In this document: positions 22,600 to 34,915 of the stretch, piece by piece
Layout: every line of letters starts with the position of its first letter
Numbering within the stretch: the first letter of the stretch is position 1
Origin: Strongylocentrotus droebachiensis
Taxonomy: Eukaryota > Echinodermata > Echinoidea > Camarodonta > Strongylocentrotidae
Reading direction: 5' to 3'
NCBI GenBank assembly: GCA_035222895.1
Contig: JAVYIG010009899.1
Span: 1 to 64,000, forward strand
Length of the DNA: 64,000 nt
The notes under the pieces: generated by a model
Told to the model about the DNA's origin: nothing
Seen by the model: the letters and a program-made list of their open reading frames with translations, nothing else
The model's database searches: none
Position numbers and translations under genes: made by a program

Positions 22600-24146
22600 A
22601 TTTTTTTCTTACAAATACTACGGCATCGTGTCTGTCCCATACATGTACGGTACTCGTTCTTGTTTAGTATGGGATAATAATGCTGCTTTGTGTCAAATGT
22701 CATTATCTCATGACTTTGCAAACTTTAGTGAAACAGTACATTGTACATGTACTGTACATACTGTACATTGTAAAGGGGTGCCAGGTGTATTGAATGACAC
22801 CTAATGCTATACAACAGGGAAAACATTGTAGAATTGTTTACCAAGTACTCTAGATGAACACGTTGTACAGTAGTGAACATCAGAGGGTACCTCTAAGTAC
22901 GCACAATGCACATTGATTTAATATAGGAAAGCATGAGAGGAACAATAGAGCGCCTTCTTTGAATGAATGCTGTCTGCATCTATAGGAAACAGTCAATAAC
23001 CTACAATTGTGCACTTTACTGTACACAGTATTGCACCCCTAGCCCAGGCTAGAGGAACGCCACTTTCCACAGGTGTGATTGAGTCAGCTTTGAGACTTGT
23101 ACAATGGTACAAATCATTATAAACTTAAAGATTTGCTCTGGATTTTACTCTTCACAGGAAATTTATAGAAATCTGTGAGGATGACAGTAGAAGAAAACAA
23201 AAACAAATGTGCAACAAAGTATTGGCAATTTGATAATGCAGTTCTAAATATTTGCGGAAGATGACTGTCACTGTGTACTCCATTACGGAAGGACATTGGA
23301 GCAATTGTTGCTTGAGCACATGTCGCTCAAATGCAAAAATGTGAAGAAATATTCCTATTTCCTTTTTACTGTCACAACAGTTCATTATCCTATTAACATC
23401 TTTAACATTTTGTTAATCAGTTTTATATGAAATATCAGTGTACGTTAAAATCATCATCATTTATTGAAGTCTGCATTTTCCCTCTAACATTTACGAAGGG
23501 TTACTGACTTTCGCGCCATGATGACACTCCCTCCCTCTACTTCTTCTTGGCATTTAAATCAATAATATACATAAACCATATCATGTACATGTAATAATTA
23601 TAATGTATGGTTTGAAGGCTCCGCTTTAATCTGCTACTATGAGTAAATATTTTGGCATTTGGATGTCCCGTTTCCCTAACCTTAACACTGAAACGTTTTG
23701 TGACGCTCCCGCTTCCCTGGGACCGTTGTTCGGGTCACTTGTTAAAGCATTCCGATGGCTTCCCAATATGATCCAATGAGTACAGAACCGAACAAATAAC
23801 CACGGGAAGCTCCCGATCGGCAATGGACACCATCCCTTTCCCCGAACCAAAGTGCCGAAAACTTTTGGCAAAACTGTACAGGTACATCCTGAGATGGGCG
23901 GCCGGCCGGTGGGACAGCGTCGCTGCAGAGATGACATGCCTCAGTGCCAAGACCGTGCCTTCTATCATCTCAAGCCAGGCATCAATTTCAGCGGCAGGCT
24001 ACTGTATGGTGTTTGTTACTCTAATGACATTTGTGTGCAATTCTTGGCTGCCCTGTTTGGTAGTGATCCCAGTCTTGGAAGGAGTAGTCTCTGTCTCCAG
24101 ACTCCTGGAGATGGGCTGTCGTTTTCTCTGTGCACAGATCCTCGGA
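22600..24146. other. Intron 1, largely unique
   Basis: Several short TACATG runs. Overlapping frames on both strands between 23620 and 24220 (CpG-richer than the surroundings) show no recognisable domain and no convincing splice-bounded exon. Nothing is called. Confidence 0.35.
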
Positions 24147-24301
24147 CAGTCAAATCTGCTTTAGTGACCACCTGTCTACAAAGACCACTTATTTGGTTTC
24201 CCTTGAAAATGGTTTCTCTATGAAACATGTACAAAAGGAACCTGTCTACAAAGACCACCTTTTGTGTTTCCCTTGGGTGGTCACTGACAGGTTTGACTGT
24301 A
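24147..24301. mobile_element. Tc1/mariner-like MITE (copy 1, in intron 1)
   Basis: CAGTCAAATCTGC at the left and CAGGTTTGACTGTA at the right are inverted. The interior repeats CCTGTCTACAAAGACCAC twice with TTTCCCTTG. It matches the three copies in intron 2 (61507, 61694, 62163). The left TA is mutated to GA. Confidence 0.65.
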
Positions 24302-25078
24302 TTGACAATTTGTTTCATAGTGCATCTGACAGTCAACAGCAGACACTTTTGCAATCTTAAACAGAAAACCTCACCCCAAAGAATAAGTGTCTAGGTATGC
24401 TGAAAGATAAGATTGATTCCTGCCTACTGATGAACAATAAATGAAATTGATAAATGAAGATATTTTTGGCATGATGTAATGCCTTTTAGCATTACATTTT
24501 CTGGATAATATCATGTACACCCTGTATAGTACAGGTAGGGGATTTACCCTGGCTATGGTGAAAGTCAAGATTTTTCTGCAGCAATTTGTACATTTGTACA
24601 TTTGTTACGCTACCAGAGCTCTATTTGAACTTTCCAGAAGTGAATTAGTCATCCATTTCCCTCAAATGTTATTATACATGTACATGTAGGCTCAATATTG
24701 TACAGAACATGCAATAGGGTCTTTGAAGTAGACTGTTTGAGACAAGACTACACATGTTAAATTGCGGTCTATGATGTAGACTACTGTCATCCTGACTCAT
24801 CCTTTCTTCTATGTTTCAGCACATGGCACATTGTGCACATACACATACACTTGAATGTAGTATCCCTGAACATGTGCATGTCATTGACCTGATATAATGA
24901 CATTCAACAATTGCTCCATTCAAAGTCACACTAGAATAATCACTTTCACTTACATCATGCACCAACACACATGTTCCTGTCCGCCACACAGACATGTTTG
25001 TAAACAAGTCTAGCCAGACCCAGGCCAAAGCCTACTTGTACATTTTTGTATCTATTACCTGTAGGCCTACATGTACAT

Positions 25079-25294
25079 TCACTATGAATATGACAGACAA
25101 AGAAAGCGGACAAAATATACAGTTCCTCAGGTATACAAAGGAACATCCTTTCACTGCTATTATGTAAAAAGGTGAATATGCATGTGACACCTGTTCTACA
25201 CATTTTTACATAATAGCAGTGAAGGGATGTTCCTTTGTCTACCTGAGGAACTGTATATTTTGTCCGCTTTCTTTGTCAGTCATGTTCATAGTGA
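25079..25294. mobile_element. Foldback MITE, 216 bp, ~93-bp arms
   Basis: Arm 25079-25171 (TCACTATGAA, GACAAAGAAAGCGGACAAAA, TACAGTTCCTCAGGTA, GGAACATCC, CACTGCTATTATGTAAAAA) is mirrored at 25202-25294 with few mismatches; the spacer is about 30 bases. It is non-coding. Confidence 0.8.
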
Positions 25295-25299
25295 TTTGT

Positions 25300-26840
25300 A
25301 GCTGTACAGAAGGCCATTACATTTTTTTCTTCATGTTAAGCGTCCCCGCCCGCTTCCTTTTTTTTTGAGGCCGCCTGCTTTCTTTCTTTTTTTAAATAAT
25401 TTGTTCTCCCGTTTTTTGTAGTTTTATCATGTTCAGTGTGTGTACCAGAGAATCCTTTCATGTGCTTTAAATGTACAGTACTGTACATGTTTGTAGGCGT
25501 ATAACATTTATAGTCCTAAATGCAAAGAGATGCATGTAGTTTGGGTCACATTTATTGCCAAAATGATTGACATAAAGTGTATGGGGCTACATGAACTAAT
25601 GTTTACCCTGAGTCCTGAATCTTTTATTTTGCTGACTACATGTACACTGATGTACATGTAGTACCAGATCAGCCCACCCTCTGTGCGTCAACAGAATTAA
25701 CATTTGTAAGATTCGTAATGTGTTCTTCTTCAGTAAATTCATGTGTGGAGGGAAACGCAATACACATTATGCATCAATTGAATGTTGCTTTATCTGTTCA
25801 GCTCTTACCCTTACATTATGTACAACCACAACTTATGGTCCACGATACAATGGACCTACATGTACATGTACAATGTACATGTACAGATTACACTACATGG
25901 AGTATTGATGTCAATCCAGGCATGAAATATGAATACAATTCAATACATACATTTTTGTCATTGAGTTTCATACACCTGGTATTGCACCAACTCCCTGGTT
26001 GTACAATAACAAGCCGTTATTTGCTTCAGACTGTGTAATGGTGTAGCCAGGGATTCTGAGAAAACCAAGGCACCTTCAAGTTGAATAGCGTCATGCACCT
26101 ATTCTCTCTATCTACATGTAGTGTCTCTGCCCACTCCTGAATTTGTTATACAGTACCCCCCTCTCTCCCTCCTTCTCTTTCTCTCTCTCTCTCTCCCTCT
26201 CTCTTTCTCTCCCTCCCTCTCTTCCTCTATTAAATAAAGTTAACATCTCTCTAACTTGCCAAGTGCACATGAATGAGTTTTTAGTACAATTTGAAGAAAA
26301 TTCTGTTTCATTTATAAAGGCAATATACATTTTTTGGGGTACAGGTACGGGTATGGGCATGTTACAGGTTCAATTTCCAGCATGCTTTGCCTACAGCTGG
26401 GCCTACACATGCACGTTGCACATACATGTACTGTACGCGAAAGAGGAAATATGTAAAGAATGCATGCATAATGTACAGTGTACGGTACATGTACTTGTAC
26501 AAGCGTGAAACATCTTTTTTTACTGTATTTCATGATAATTTTTTTTCTTTCGTGTGAGTTGATTACAATAGTTTTTTAGTTGGTTAAAGCAAGTTTCTGC
26601 CAATATCCACTTGATGAATTAAATTCAGTGCAACGGTAGAATTCTTTTGAAGGCCTGTATTGTTTACATTTTATGTACAGTGTAAAGAGAGCATTCAGAA
26701 TTTAGTAGGCTCACATACATTCAATGCATACAATGTATACTCTTGACATCTATTGTCATTTTCATATACACCAGGCAATTGAAGAAAAAAAAACCTGGGC
26801 AAAATCAATGAGAGAACCTTAGAGCTGTGTTTATAATGCA
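25300..26840. other. Intron 1 with TACATG runs and a (CT)n tract
   Basis: A pyrimidine tract lies at 26158-26230. TACATGTACATG clusters occur near 25645 and 25858-25884. No ORF with family features. Confidence 0.4.
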
Positions 26841-27005
26841 GCAGTGCATGCTGGGTACGCTCGCTCGCTAGTGCCTCTTGTCGGGTTTTGACCTTTGTGG
26901 GCAGGTGTCGCCACGAGCGATCTCGCCGAGGAAACGATCTCCGGAAAGGAGCTATTGTCGAGTCAGAGACGGAGAGAGCGAGCGAGGGTACCCTAGAAAG
27001 CAAGC
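26840..27005. promoter_or_regulatory. CpG-rich patch inside intron 1 (candidate alternative promoter)
   Basis: A 160-base patch with many CG dinucleotides (CTCGCTCGCTAG, CGCCACGAGCGATCTCGCCG, GACGGAGAGAGCGAGCGAG) in an AT-rich, CpG-poor intron. GGTACGCTCGCTCGCT (26856-26871) is nearly inverted at 26976-26992 (AGCGAGCGAGGGTACC). It could be an internal promoter or enhancer of SIK3 or a degraded element. Evidence is composition only. Confidence 0.25.
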
Positions 27006-28980
27006 CGTGTTGCATCACACACAGGGGCTGTGTTCACATTATTCTAAATGTGTGTACCTGTAGATTTATTTTAAAACCAGAATTTTTGAGACATGAAAGT
27101 GTTCGTAATGGACACATACATGTTGATGTAAACACAACCACCCCTCCCACCCCAATCCAAACAGCAAAACAAAAAATTCAAAAGAATAAACAAATAGCAT
27201 GCATGTACATGTATGAATCACAGGGATGAATGCCAGTTTTTAAAACAGGGATATTTACAAAATAATGATAACTAATGTTTACCTACTTTGTTGTACTTAA
27301 TCTTGTAGAAATTATTTTGTATGAAATATTCAACCTCAACCTACATGTACATTATTTATTCATACCCATACCAAGTTTTGTAATTTTTGAAGTACCGGTA
27401 TGTGAAAAATGATTTTTTCCTGAGTTATGTTTCACGAAGATGTGACATACAATCTAAAAATATTGAAAAAAGGCCCAGTCCTCCTTTCATTCTTGAGTTA
27501 TGAAAAACACTAAACAATATCAAATTTCCAAGGGGTATATACTGTACATGCACGTGGTGTAAATTGCAGTGTGAATTGGTCTACACATGGCCAGTGATTA
27601 AGGGGTAATTGTTTAGTAATGAGATAATGCTGACACATACTCTGCAAGGGGGTTGATCCTCTTCTCGTAATGCACTGATTAAGTTATCAATGAGTTCATC
27701 CGAACACATCCATGATTACTCATTGTTCATCCGGACACATCTAATACTCATTTTTCTTGTACACTGTACAAGGGGATAAACCACGCGGTTGGACTGCCCC
27801 AGATTGACGAGAATGGGCGGGGGTGGTCGATGAGCAGAATTCCAGGGTTCAGGGTATCCCCTGACCCCCCCCCCCCACCCTCTTAGTTACAGTGTATTTC
27901 TACAAGTATTGGTTATTAATGATAAACATACTTTTATTTGATTGCAGTGAGCTTCCCTTTCAGGTTGGAGGGGGGGGGGGGGGGGGGGGGGTTGTCTATG
28001 AGAATACATTTAGAGTTCCATAAATTCCCCCTTGGAAAATGAATTTTCTAGTTAGAATTTTAAGAAAACCCCTGGCAACCCCCCCCCCCCCACCCCCTGG
28101 GTTTAGAATGATTATTGATAAAAAGGGGAGGAGAGGTAGGAAAGAAAGAAAGAAATACTGATTGAAATTATAATTATATTTAATTTTAAAAATGGTGATG
28201 TAGGATTCCTCTTTGCCCATATTCTTCTGATGAGAGTAATAGAATATAGAGGGATAAAGACAGGAGAAATGAAGAGAAATATGAGAGACAGAGTAAATCA
28301 GAGATAAACAGAGAAAGAGAGGAGTTCCATGTACTGTACCATATTATAGGGAAGTAAAGAGAGAGAGACACACAGATAAAGAAGGGGGGGGGGGGTGATG
28401 ATGATGTCAGGTGCATGTGCACATGTACTTTTCATTTACTGTACAGTGTACATGTAGAAGGGAATGAGAGAGAATGTTATTAGAGAGTAGAGAAGTAGAG
28501 AAGTAAAATATAGAGGGAGGGAGTTGTATAGTCATGGGAGTACCATGCATAGGACAGACTTGGTCCTTTGAGTGAAAGAACAACAAGAGAATGGAATGGG
28601 TTGAGAATTAGATTAATGCTGTAATTCATGTATTCCATCGCTGACGCAGTAGGAGCGATGAACGCCGCTGGGAAGGGAGCTGGAGACACGAAGAAAAGAC
28701 AGTGGTGAAAAACGTTTTAAAATGAATGCCTAACACATGTCAGCACTGCCTTTGACATTTCAATAATTTGTTGCCTGGGTATGCCTGCCATGCAAGTAAT
28801 ATTTGAGTAATTTTCTTGCCTTCCTGCAATGCTAATGAATGCCAACGCAAGTTGTGCAGGGGCCCCAACAGCTCATTCTCACTTGTGTGCTTGTGCGTTC
28901 TTTCTGTTGTTCTTAAAGAGAATGCTGAGTTCTGGTGATGGTGAAAATACACATCTTGGAGCATTCACATTCTTTATTTT
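27006..28980. other. Intron 1, homopolymer-rich, no gene
   Basis: A C run at 27867-27877 and long G runs at 27968-27991 and 28385-28396. Purine-rich sequence at 28105-28150 and 28240-28520. Nothing coding was recognised. Confidence 0.4.
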
Positions 28981-28982
28981 AT

Positions 28983-29075
28983 AACTAATAATAATAATAA
29001 TAATAATAATACTCAGTTCTTTTATATATCGCATAACACATTACAGGATAGCATGTCCCTATGCGCTTTAAATAG
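28983..29075 (-). mobile_element. SINE-like 3' tail with (ATT)n, minus strand
   Basis: (ATA)n followed by CTCAGTTCTTTTATATATCG, CATAACACATTACAGGATAGCATG and TATGCGCTTTA. Read on the minus strand it ends TATAAAAGAACTGAGTATTATT, the same terminal module as at 33362-33436 (+) and 40740-40815 (-). It is 5'-truncated. Confidence 0.55.
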
Positions 29076-30496
29076 AAAGGAAAGAATTACTATGTGGAAG
29101 AATATCTTAGTGTGAATGTCACAAGAAAATCTGTGATGTCAAAATGTCTGAAAATAAAAGACAACAAAGCAAAACAAAGGAAAACACAGCAACACAAACA
29201 AAGAAATGAAATAAAATTTTAAACCCTAAATATGTGTTTAGAGAGATCTCTTGTCATCTCCATCTTCTAAGAAAAGACGAAAGAAAAGACAAACGCGTTT
29301 CAGAACCCATTTATTACTTGTGTTACATTCTCAGTAATGGAAATCCATAGTGATTTTTTTAAAATAATTTGTTTTATATGTACTGTATGTACATGTACTA
29401 TCATGTCATACATGGATTGATACAGAGTATAAATTGGACCTCTATTACTCATGGCATGAGCCCCATTTCAATGAACTTGTAGCCCTCCGTGAAAGGCTCG
29501 TCCTCTACAAGTTTGATGCATACTAGTATTGGATGCGATATTGGTTTTTGCCCCTTGAGCAAATGACCTGATGTCTGTGCTTGTGCTTGTAAATTGCCCC
29601 TCACCAATTTCTAGCAGGAAAAAAACACTCTATTCAAGTATATCAAGTACATGTACAGCATATTCGGAAGTGAAAATAAACATGTGCAATATTACGTTAT
29701 TGCCAAAAATGAGTACCATGTGATGTGCAGTGCATGGAGAATTTTGCATTTTGAATCAAAATATAGGCCTTGCATGGTTCAAGCAATCTGTAAGACTGTA
29801 TTGGTGATTTTATTTTATTTTATTTATTTAAATGGGAAATCCACCCTGATATTAAGTTGGTTTGAATAGAAGGAGAAAAATTAGAAAAACAGGTCAGTGA
29901 GAGTTTGAGCAAAGACCTGCGCATGCAAATGCTCTCTTTCCCAATTTGTTTGTTTTATGGGATGAGGTTTGCGGTGGGATAGTGTCTTGGGAGCTCTGAA
30001 GGTTGTGAGTATGTTTTTTTTTAAAACTTGAGTTTTAAACGTTCTACAATACAACTAGGGGCTTGATCAATTAGCACTTTATAGACAATCAACCAATTAT
30101 TGTTTGACTTATTTGTTCACTGGATGCAAAACAAAACTTTTCCTTGTTGCTTTCCTGTGGGATATGCAGAATACACATCAAATGGTGTTTACAATCGGTA
30201 ACATACTGCGCATATACATACAGTTTTAATGCCCTTTTATATGTACACCATGTTGAACTTCATACTTCAATTACAACAATTTCAGGGGTGTAGTCCCACC
30301 CATACTCTTCTGTGTGTGGAGCAGTACTGTAGAAATGTTTTATGTGCAGAATTAGAAAGTGACTTTCTTGAAACTTCTACATGCATACAAGACATCCTCA
30401 GCTGGCAGTACACTCCAAAATATCAGATATCAATCTTGTGACCTGCTCTTTGTTTTTTCAATAGTGTCTCCAAACTTGCCTTGTATTGTTTATTAA

Positions 30497-30627
30497 AGAC
30501 ACACAATAAATACACAAACAAGAAATGAACACAAAAGAAATAGACACACATGAAAAATACACACCCAAGAAATACTCACAAGAAATATACACACAAGAAA
30601 TACACACACAAGAAATACACACAGAGG
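30497..30627. repeat. ACACACAAGAAATAC-type minisatellite
   Basis: About nine degenerate units of 13-15 bases around ACACAAGAAATA; the last three units are nearly perfect. Confidence 0.8.
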
Positions 30628-31344
30628 TTTATTGGATGCTACACTGTGGCATGCTAAGAATGTAAACAAATCCTTGCCTGATCATAGCTGTGTGTCTGGG
30701 CTGGCTGGTCTGGCTGGGGGAAATCAGGTCACAGCATTCCAGGGGTGTGTGAGGTCAAGGTCACTGTATTACATGTCTGTCTTTGGCCTCTCTGGGTTAG
30801 GGTGCTGTTTATAGGCTACAGCATTCAGACTCCACTGATGACAATATATTGAGACATGCATGCATGTACATCACATGTACGTCCGTATGTCTTTGGCCCA
30901 TACTGCAGGGCAAAAATTAATATTTATTTTTCAGGGGCTACTTTTCAAGCTTGCCTGCATAAAAATAACACTCTAAAATTTATGGGGGCTCTTTTGGGCA
31001 TTTCGGGGGCAAATTCGCCCTGAGCTCCCGTGTTTTTTGTTCACTGCCATACTGTACTGTACATGTACATGTATGATAGGATGGTGCTTGGAAAATTTGC
31101 TGAGCAGCCATACAAAAAAAGAAAGTAAAGGGACCTCCTTCCTATTTTTCAAAGAGGCAAGACGCTATCAATTTGTTGTTATTTATTTTGCTGAAACATG
31201 AAAGCATTATACGGCTAGTGAATAGCTTTCTCACTTCCTTGATACATGTAAATATATTCCTAATTTTTTTGCGAAGCAAGAAAAGGAAGAAGACACAATC
31301 GCATTGCTTCTTTTTGGTTCCCCCATATATCACGTTATGTTAAT

Positions 31345-31507
31345 TACAAACAAACTGTTGATTATGTAATATTTTGTATTGTACTTAAGTCTTCAATTTA
31401 TTCATTTAATTGTATTTCGTTTTTGAATGTATTGTTTGTTTGTATAATTACTTGTTTAAATTTATTTGTGAAATATGGAAATAAATTCAAATCAAATCAA
31501 ATCAAAT
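31345..31507 (+). mobile_element. LINE-like 3' end with (AATCA)n tail
   Basis: A T-rich region (TTTATTCATTTAATTGTATT, TGTTTGTTTGTATAATTAC) ends in AAATAAATTCAAATCAAATC and pentamer repeats. This is typical of a severely 5'-truncated LINE 3'UTR. The class is not determined. Confidence 0.5.
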
Positions 31508-31750
31508 TTACTAGGAAACAATGAGGAAAACAAAACTGTATAAAATATAAAATGGAAAAAGAATAAGATTTAATGACTGAGCTGTGAGAGGGAAAACCAA
31601 GAATAGCAAGAGGAGAAAGGAAGACTAAAAATGTAGATCTACTGTACATGTAAATCACTATGTAGAGCAGAGAAAAACTAACACATACACTTGGAAAAGA
31701 AATGGTGACTCTTGTGAAGAAAAAAAAAAAATCAGTCAGGTGCATACATC

Positions 31751-31795
31751 ATAGTCCAACATGTTTACATGTAACATGTAAACATGTTGGACTAT
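31751..31795. repeat. Perfect 22-bp inverted repeat with 1-base spacer
   Basis: ATAGTCCAACATGTTTACAT plus GT (31751-31772) is exactly inverted at 31774-31795. A 45-base cruciform-capable palindrome. Confidence 0.9.
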
Positions 31796-31954
31796 TAAAT
31801 GCATAGACACACATTTGACTTCCATGTATATTAAGTAAGGAATATTTCTAAAGGACTACCAGTATTCTATTTCTTTGTTTACTAGTTTATGTGACATGTA
31901 CATGTACATGTATATAATGTAGTATAGTAAAAAAAAAAAAAAAAGTTTTAAAAT

Positions 31955-32205
31955 TCTTGCCAAAGACAGGGAACCAGACTAGACTAGCACTTGTGCTAAC
32001 TTCTGGTACCCCCTTTAACAACAAAAGTGTACACATAATATTTTATTCCATTTGTATACGACATACTTTGTATAACAATATTTATATTATTCATGTGTAA
32101 TGTTATCGATCTTGTGTTATATTGTTATATTTTATGTAATCATGCTTGATACATTGTGTTTTACTTGTTATTATTTTTGTTGTTAATAAACTCAAACTCA
32201 AACAT
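31955..32205 (+). mobile_element. LINE-like 3' end with (CTCAAA)n tail
   Basis: GCACTTGTGCTAACTTCTGG and CCCCCTTTAACAACAAAAG are followed by T-rich sequence and AATAAACTCAAACTCAAAC. It is a second 5'-truncated retroposon tail in the same orientation as 31345-31507, but of a different family. Confidence 0.5.
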
Positions 32206-32402
32206 GTACATGTACAAATGAACATATATGTACATGTAGGCCTACAGTAGAAACAAAATTACATGTACACTGTACAGTATACTCTGAACTGTTGATCTCT
32301 CTCTCTCATTCGGCCCTACTGTTTTGCTGACAGATCTATGAGGCTACCTGTTGACTATTGTTGTTTTTGTACAACAAGTGTCTTTATGGGTCAGTGCCGT
32401 CA

Positions 32403-32900
32403 ATAGGCGTGTCTGCACTATCTCGAGATTGCCAAATATCCAGCCATTTGAATTATCCCGATCGCAAACTATCCAGCTTATTTGCGTCATCATTAGACCG
32501 AAGTAGCAAATTAGCTGGATAGTTGGTCGGGATAATATCCCAAGATATCTCGGTCTAGTTTGCAGTTTTCCGTGTTTACTAGTTGTACTAGCGCGGCGCT
32601 GAGCGGTATAGATTGCATACTGTGCGAGGAAAACCGGAAATCGTTGTGCATGATGGGATCGAGATATTTGACTCCGTACTTCGGTCTAATGAAGACGGTC
32701 GCAAACTATCCCGCTAGTTGGGAAATAGTGGCATATTTTGCAAACTAGACCGAGATATCTTGGGATATTATCCTGACCAACTATCCAGCTAATTTGCTAC
32801 TTCGGTCTAATGAAGACGCAAATAGCTGGATAGTTTGCGATCGGGATAGTTCAAATAGCTGGATATTTGGCAATCTCGAGATAGTGAAGACGGGCCTAAT
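32403..32900. mobile_element. Foldback MITE with ~150-bp arms (GGCCTGTCTTCA family, copy 1)
   Basis: Left arm (GGCGTGTCTGCACTATCTCG, ATTGCCAAATATCCAGC, CCCGATCGCAAACTATCCAG, TTAGACCGAAGTAGCAAATT) and right arm (32740-32900) are near-perfect inverted copies. The spacer is about 180 bases and contains a CpG-rich patch. Related shorter copies lie at 52546-52862 and 59118-59396. Confidence 0.85.
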
Positions 32901-33339
32901 GAAGGGCCACATTGTCCTCATTCGAGGCTGTGCATTGTATTATGGGTCCTCTGGTCAGTAAATGTGTTGACCTCCATTGAAAGATATGGGTCAATACAGT
33001 GAGGTGACTGCTTGGTCAGGGTTGCATGTGTGATGGTTTTTAGTGTGAAAGATACACAAGGACCTACAGGTGTACAATATATTGTACATGTACAAGTTAG
33101 CTTTATAGTATGACAAATGGGTCTACATGGTTCATGTACAAGTGTATGTAGGCCTAGTGTGAAAGATACATACATATGTACATGTACATGTACTGTATGG
33201 TATGTACATGTACAAGTATCATGTATGAATGATACTCATGATGAGTCCACACTGTAGGTTTTAGTATGAAAGTGTCCAACATTACACTAACTTTTTTGCT
33301 ACAGTGTAGTGGATTTTCTATAAATTTGTATGACTTTTT

Positions 33340-33436
33340 CTTGTAATTCTTTCCTATTCTATTTAGGGACATGCTATCCTGTATACATGTAAATGTGTTA
33401 TGCGCTATAAAAAAACTGAGTATTATTATTATTAAG
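33340..33436 (+). mobile_element. SINE-like 3' tail with (ATT)n
   Basis: GGGACATGCTATCCTGTATA, GTGTTATGCGCTATAAAAAA and CTGAGTATTATTATTATT. Same terminal module as the minus-strand copies at 28983 and 40740. It is 5'-truncated. Confidence 0.5.
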
Positions 33437-33724
33437 ATACACGTAACCATGATGACCCTGGCGTTACAAAACATAGTTCAGCACTCATACAGATACAGTG
33501 CGTGGCACAACTCACAAATGATTCGGGACCTGCTGCAGAATTTCAAAAGTGCCTATTATTCATTCCTGGAGGAATGTAGTATACAATGTACGTGGGTGTG
33601 AATATCGTAGTCACATGGAAGAAAGGCTGTCATTGAAGGAATGTCATACTAACATGTACAGTGGTGTAGTACAGGTACCATACATTTGGTTTATAGTGTA
33701 GGAAGTTGATGTGAAGCGATTGAT

Positions 33725-34163
33725 GTGGGCAATTCTCGCTACCCCAAATAGCGATTCTGCCGAGATCCGGGGAAAATCCTGAAAACGCGCATTGCATTAT
33801 GGGATAGCTTTTCGACATTACAGCTTCCTGTGCAGGCGCTATATTACTAGGCGCGATAGCGTATGCACCGAATATGTCGTCTGCTCGGTCTTGTTTTTTT
33901 TGTGCAAATATTTCAACGTTTATTTGAACATTTCATTCGTTGTTTTTTGCGTCTTTTGACATCAGTGACGATGGTTTTCTTTTGTGAGGCTGCACAGTGC
34001 TGGGCTCATGATTCCAAGCGTAAGAACCCTGAAAAATGGGGGTGGATGAAGGCCGTGACTTGGGATGGGACTCTATACCGGAAGTTGTAGTGACGACCCG
34101 AGAGAGTGAAAATTACCTCGTCTCGCAAATTTCGAGATTTTCGTACCTATTTAGGGTAGCGAG
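33725..34163 (+). mobile_element. MITE/DNA-transposon remnant encoding a THAP-like N-terminus
   Basis: Termini GCAATTCTCGCTACCCCAAATAG (near 33727) and, on the other strand, ACAATTCTCGCTACCCTAAATAG (near 34163) are inverted repeats. Inside, an ATG at 33970 gives MVFFCEAAQCWAHDSKRK followed by NPEKWGWMKAV and a stop at 34088-34090. The C-x4-C spacing right after the Met resembles the start of THAP zinc fingers, which occur in P-element and Kolobok-type transposases. Only the start is present and the C-terminal His-x-x-Cys half is missing. Likely a transposase exon remnant or captured host exon. TSD not resolved. Confidence 0.5.
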
Positions 34164-34758
34164 AATTGTCACAGTCCTGAGCCAGTGCCGTACAGCCAAA
34201 ACACAGAACCTTTAATAGTTGCGTCCCGCTCAGACTATAATGCAGTCTACCCTGATAATATTAAAGAGAAGGTTGAGTTCTGGGAAGAGGTGAAAAATAA
34301 TTTCTGAGCACTCATTCTTATTAGTGTGGAAGAACATCAGATAAGACATGTTCCCTGAAAAGCATGGCTCTTCAAATGCCTTCATATTCTAAATATGCCA
34401 TGTAACATCGTACAAATCGGGGGGCCGGCTTTTTACGCCACGTGTTCGTGTAGTCCCATATACATCTTTCTGTGTACAGTGTTTGTAACTTTACCAAGAC
34501 TTGGCCAAATTTCTTATCATTTTGATGATTCCAGAACCTTGCAATACACACAAATTCTTATATGCTAGATGATCAACCTTTTCTGGTCGGTTCCACACCG
34601 TTTCTTTCACAATGCAATCGCATGACCAGAACTCAACTTCATCTTTAAAGTTGGTTTCTTCAATAATAATAATAATAGTGGGTTTTTGTATAGTGCTCAT
34701 GTCTGTCAGACTTGACACTCCTGGCGCTCTTGATTATCACCCCGGCTTTAGCAAAGCT

Positions 34759-34915
34759 GCCATTGCGGCGTTCTAGCATTTCAAGGAATTAATTCCTGCC
34801 AGGTACCCCTTTACCTCACCTGGGTTGAGTGTGGCAAATGTAGATCAATGTCTTGCCAAAGGACATAAGTGCCGCGGCAGGACCTTGTGATCGACAGCCG
34901 GTGACATATCCACCT
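34759..34915 (-). mobile_element. Degenerate SINE fragment, minus strand
   Basis: GTACCCCTTTACCTCACCTGGGTTGAGTG, GATCAATGTCTTGCCAAAGGACATAAGTGCC and GGCAGGACCTTGTGATCGAC parallel the minus-strand SINE at 57430-57723 (CACCTGGGTGGAGCG, ATCTTGCCAAAGGATATTAG). The tRNA head is decayed. Confidence 0.5.

Noticed and set aside
23626-24223. Overlapping 100-120-codon frames on both strands
   Set aside because: No recognisable domain, no convincing splice-bounded exon, and overlap with a MITE at the right end.
26695-27018. 107-codon minus-strand frame over the CpG-rich patch
   Set aside because: Composition-driven frame without motif or splice support.
33863-33969. Upstream extension of the THAP-like frame from the ATG at 33863
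   Set aside because: THAP fingers start within a few residues of the initiator Met, so the ATG at 33970 fits better.
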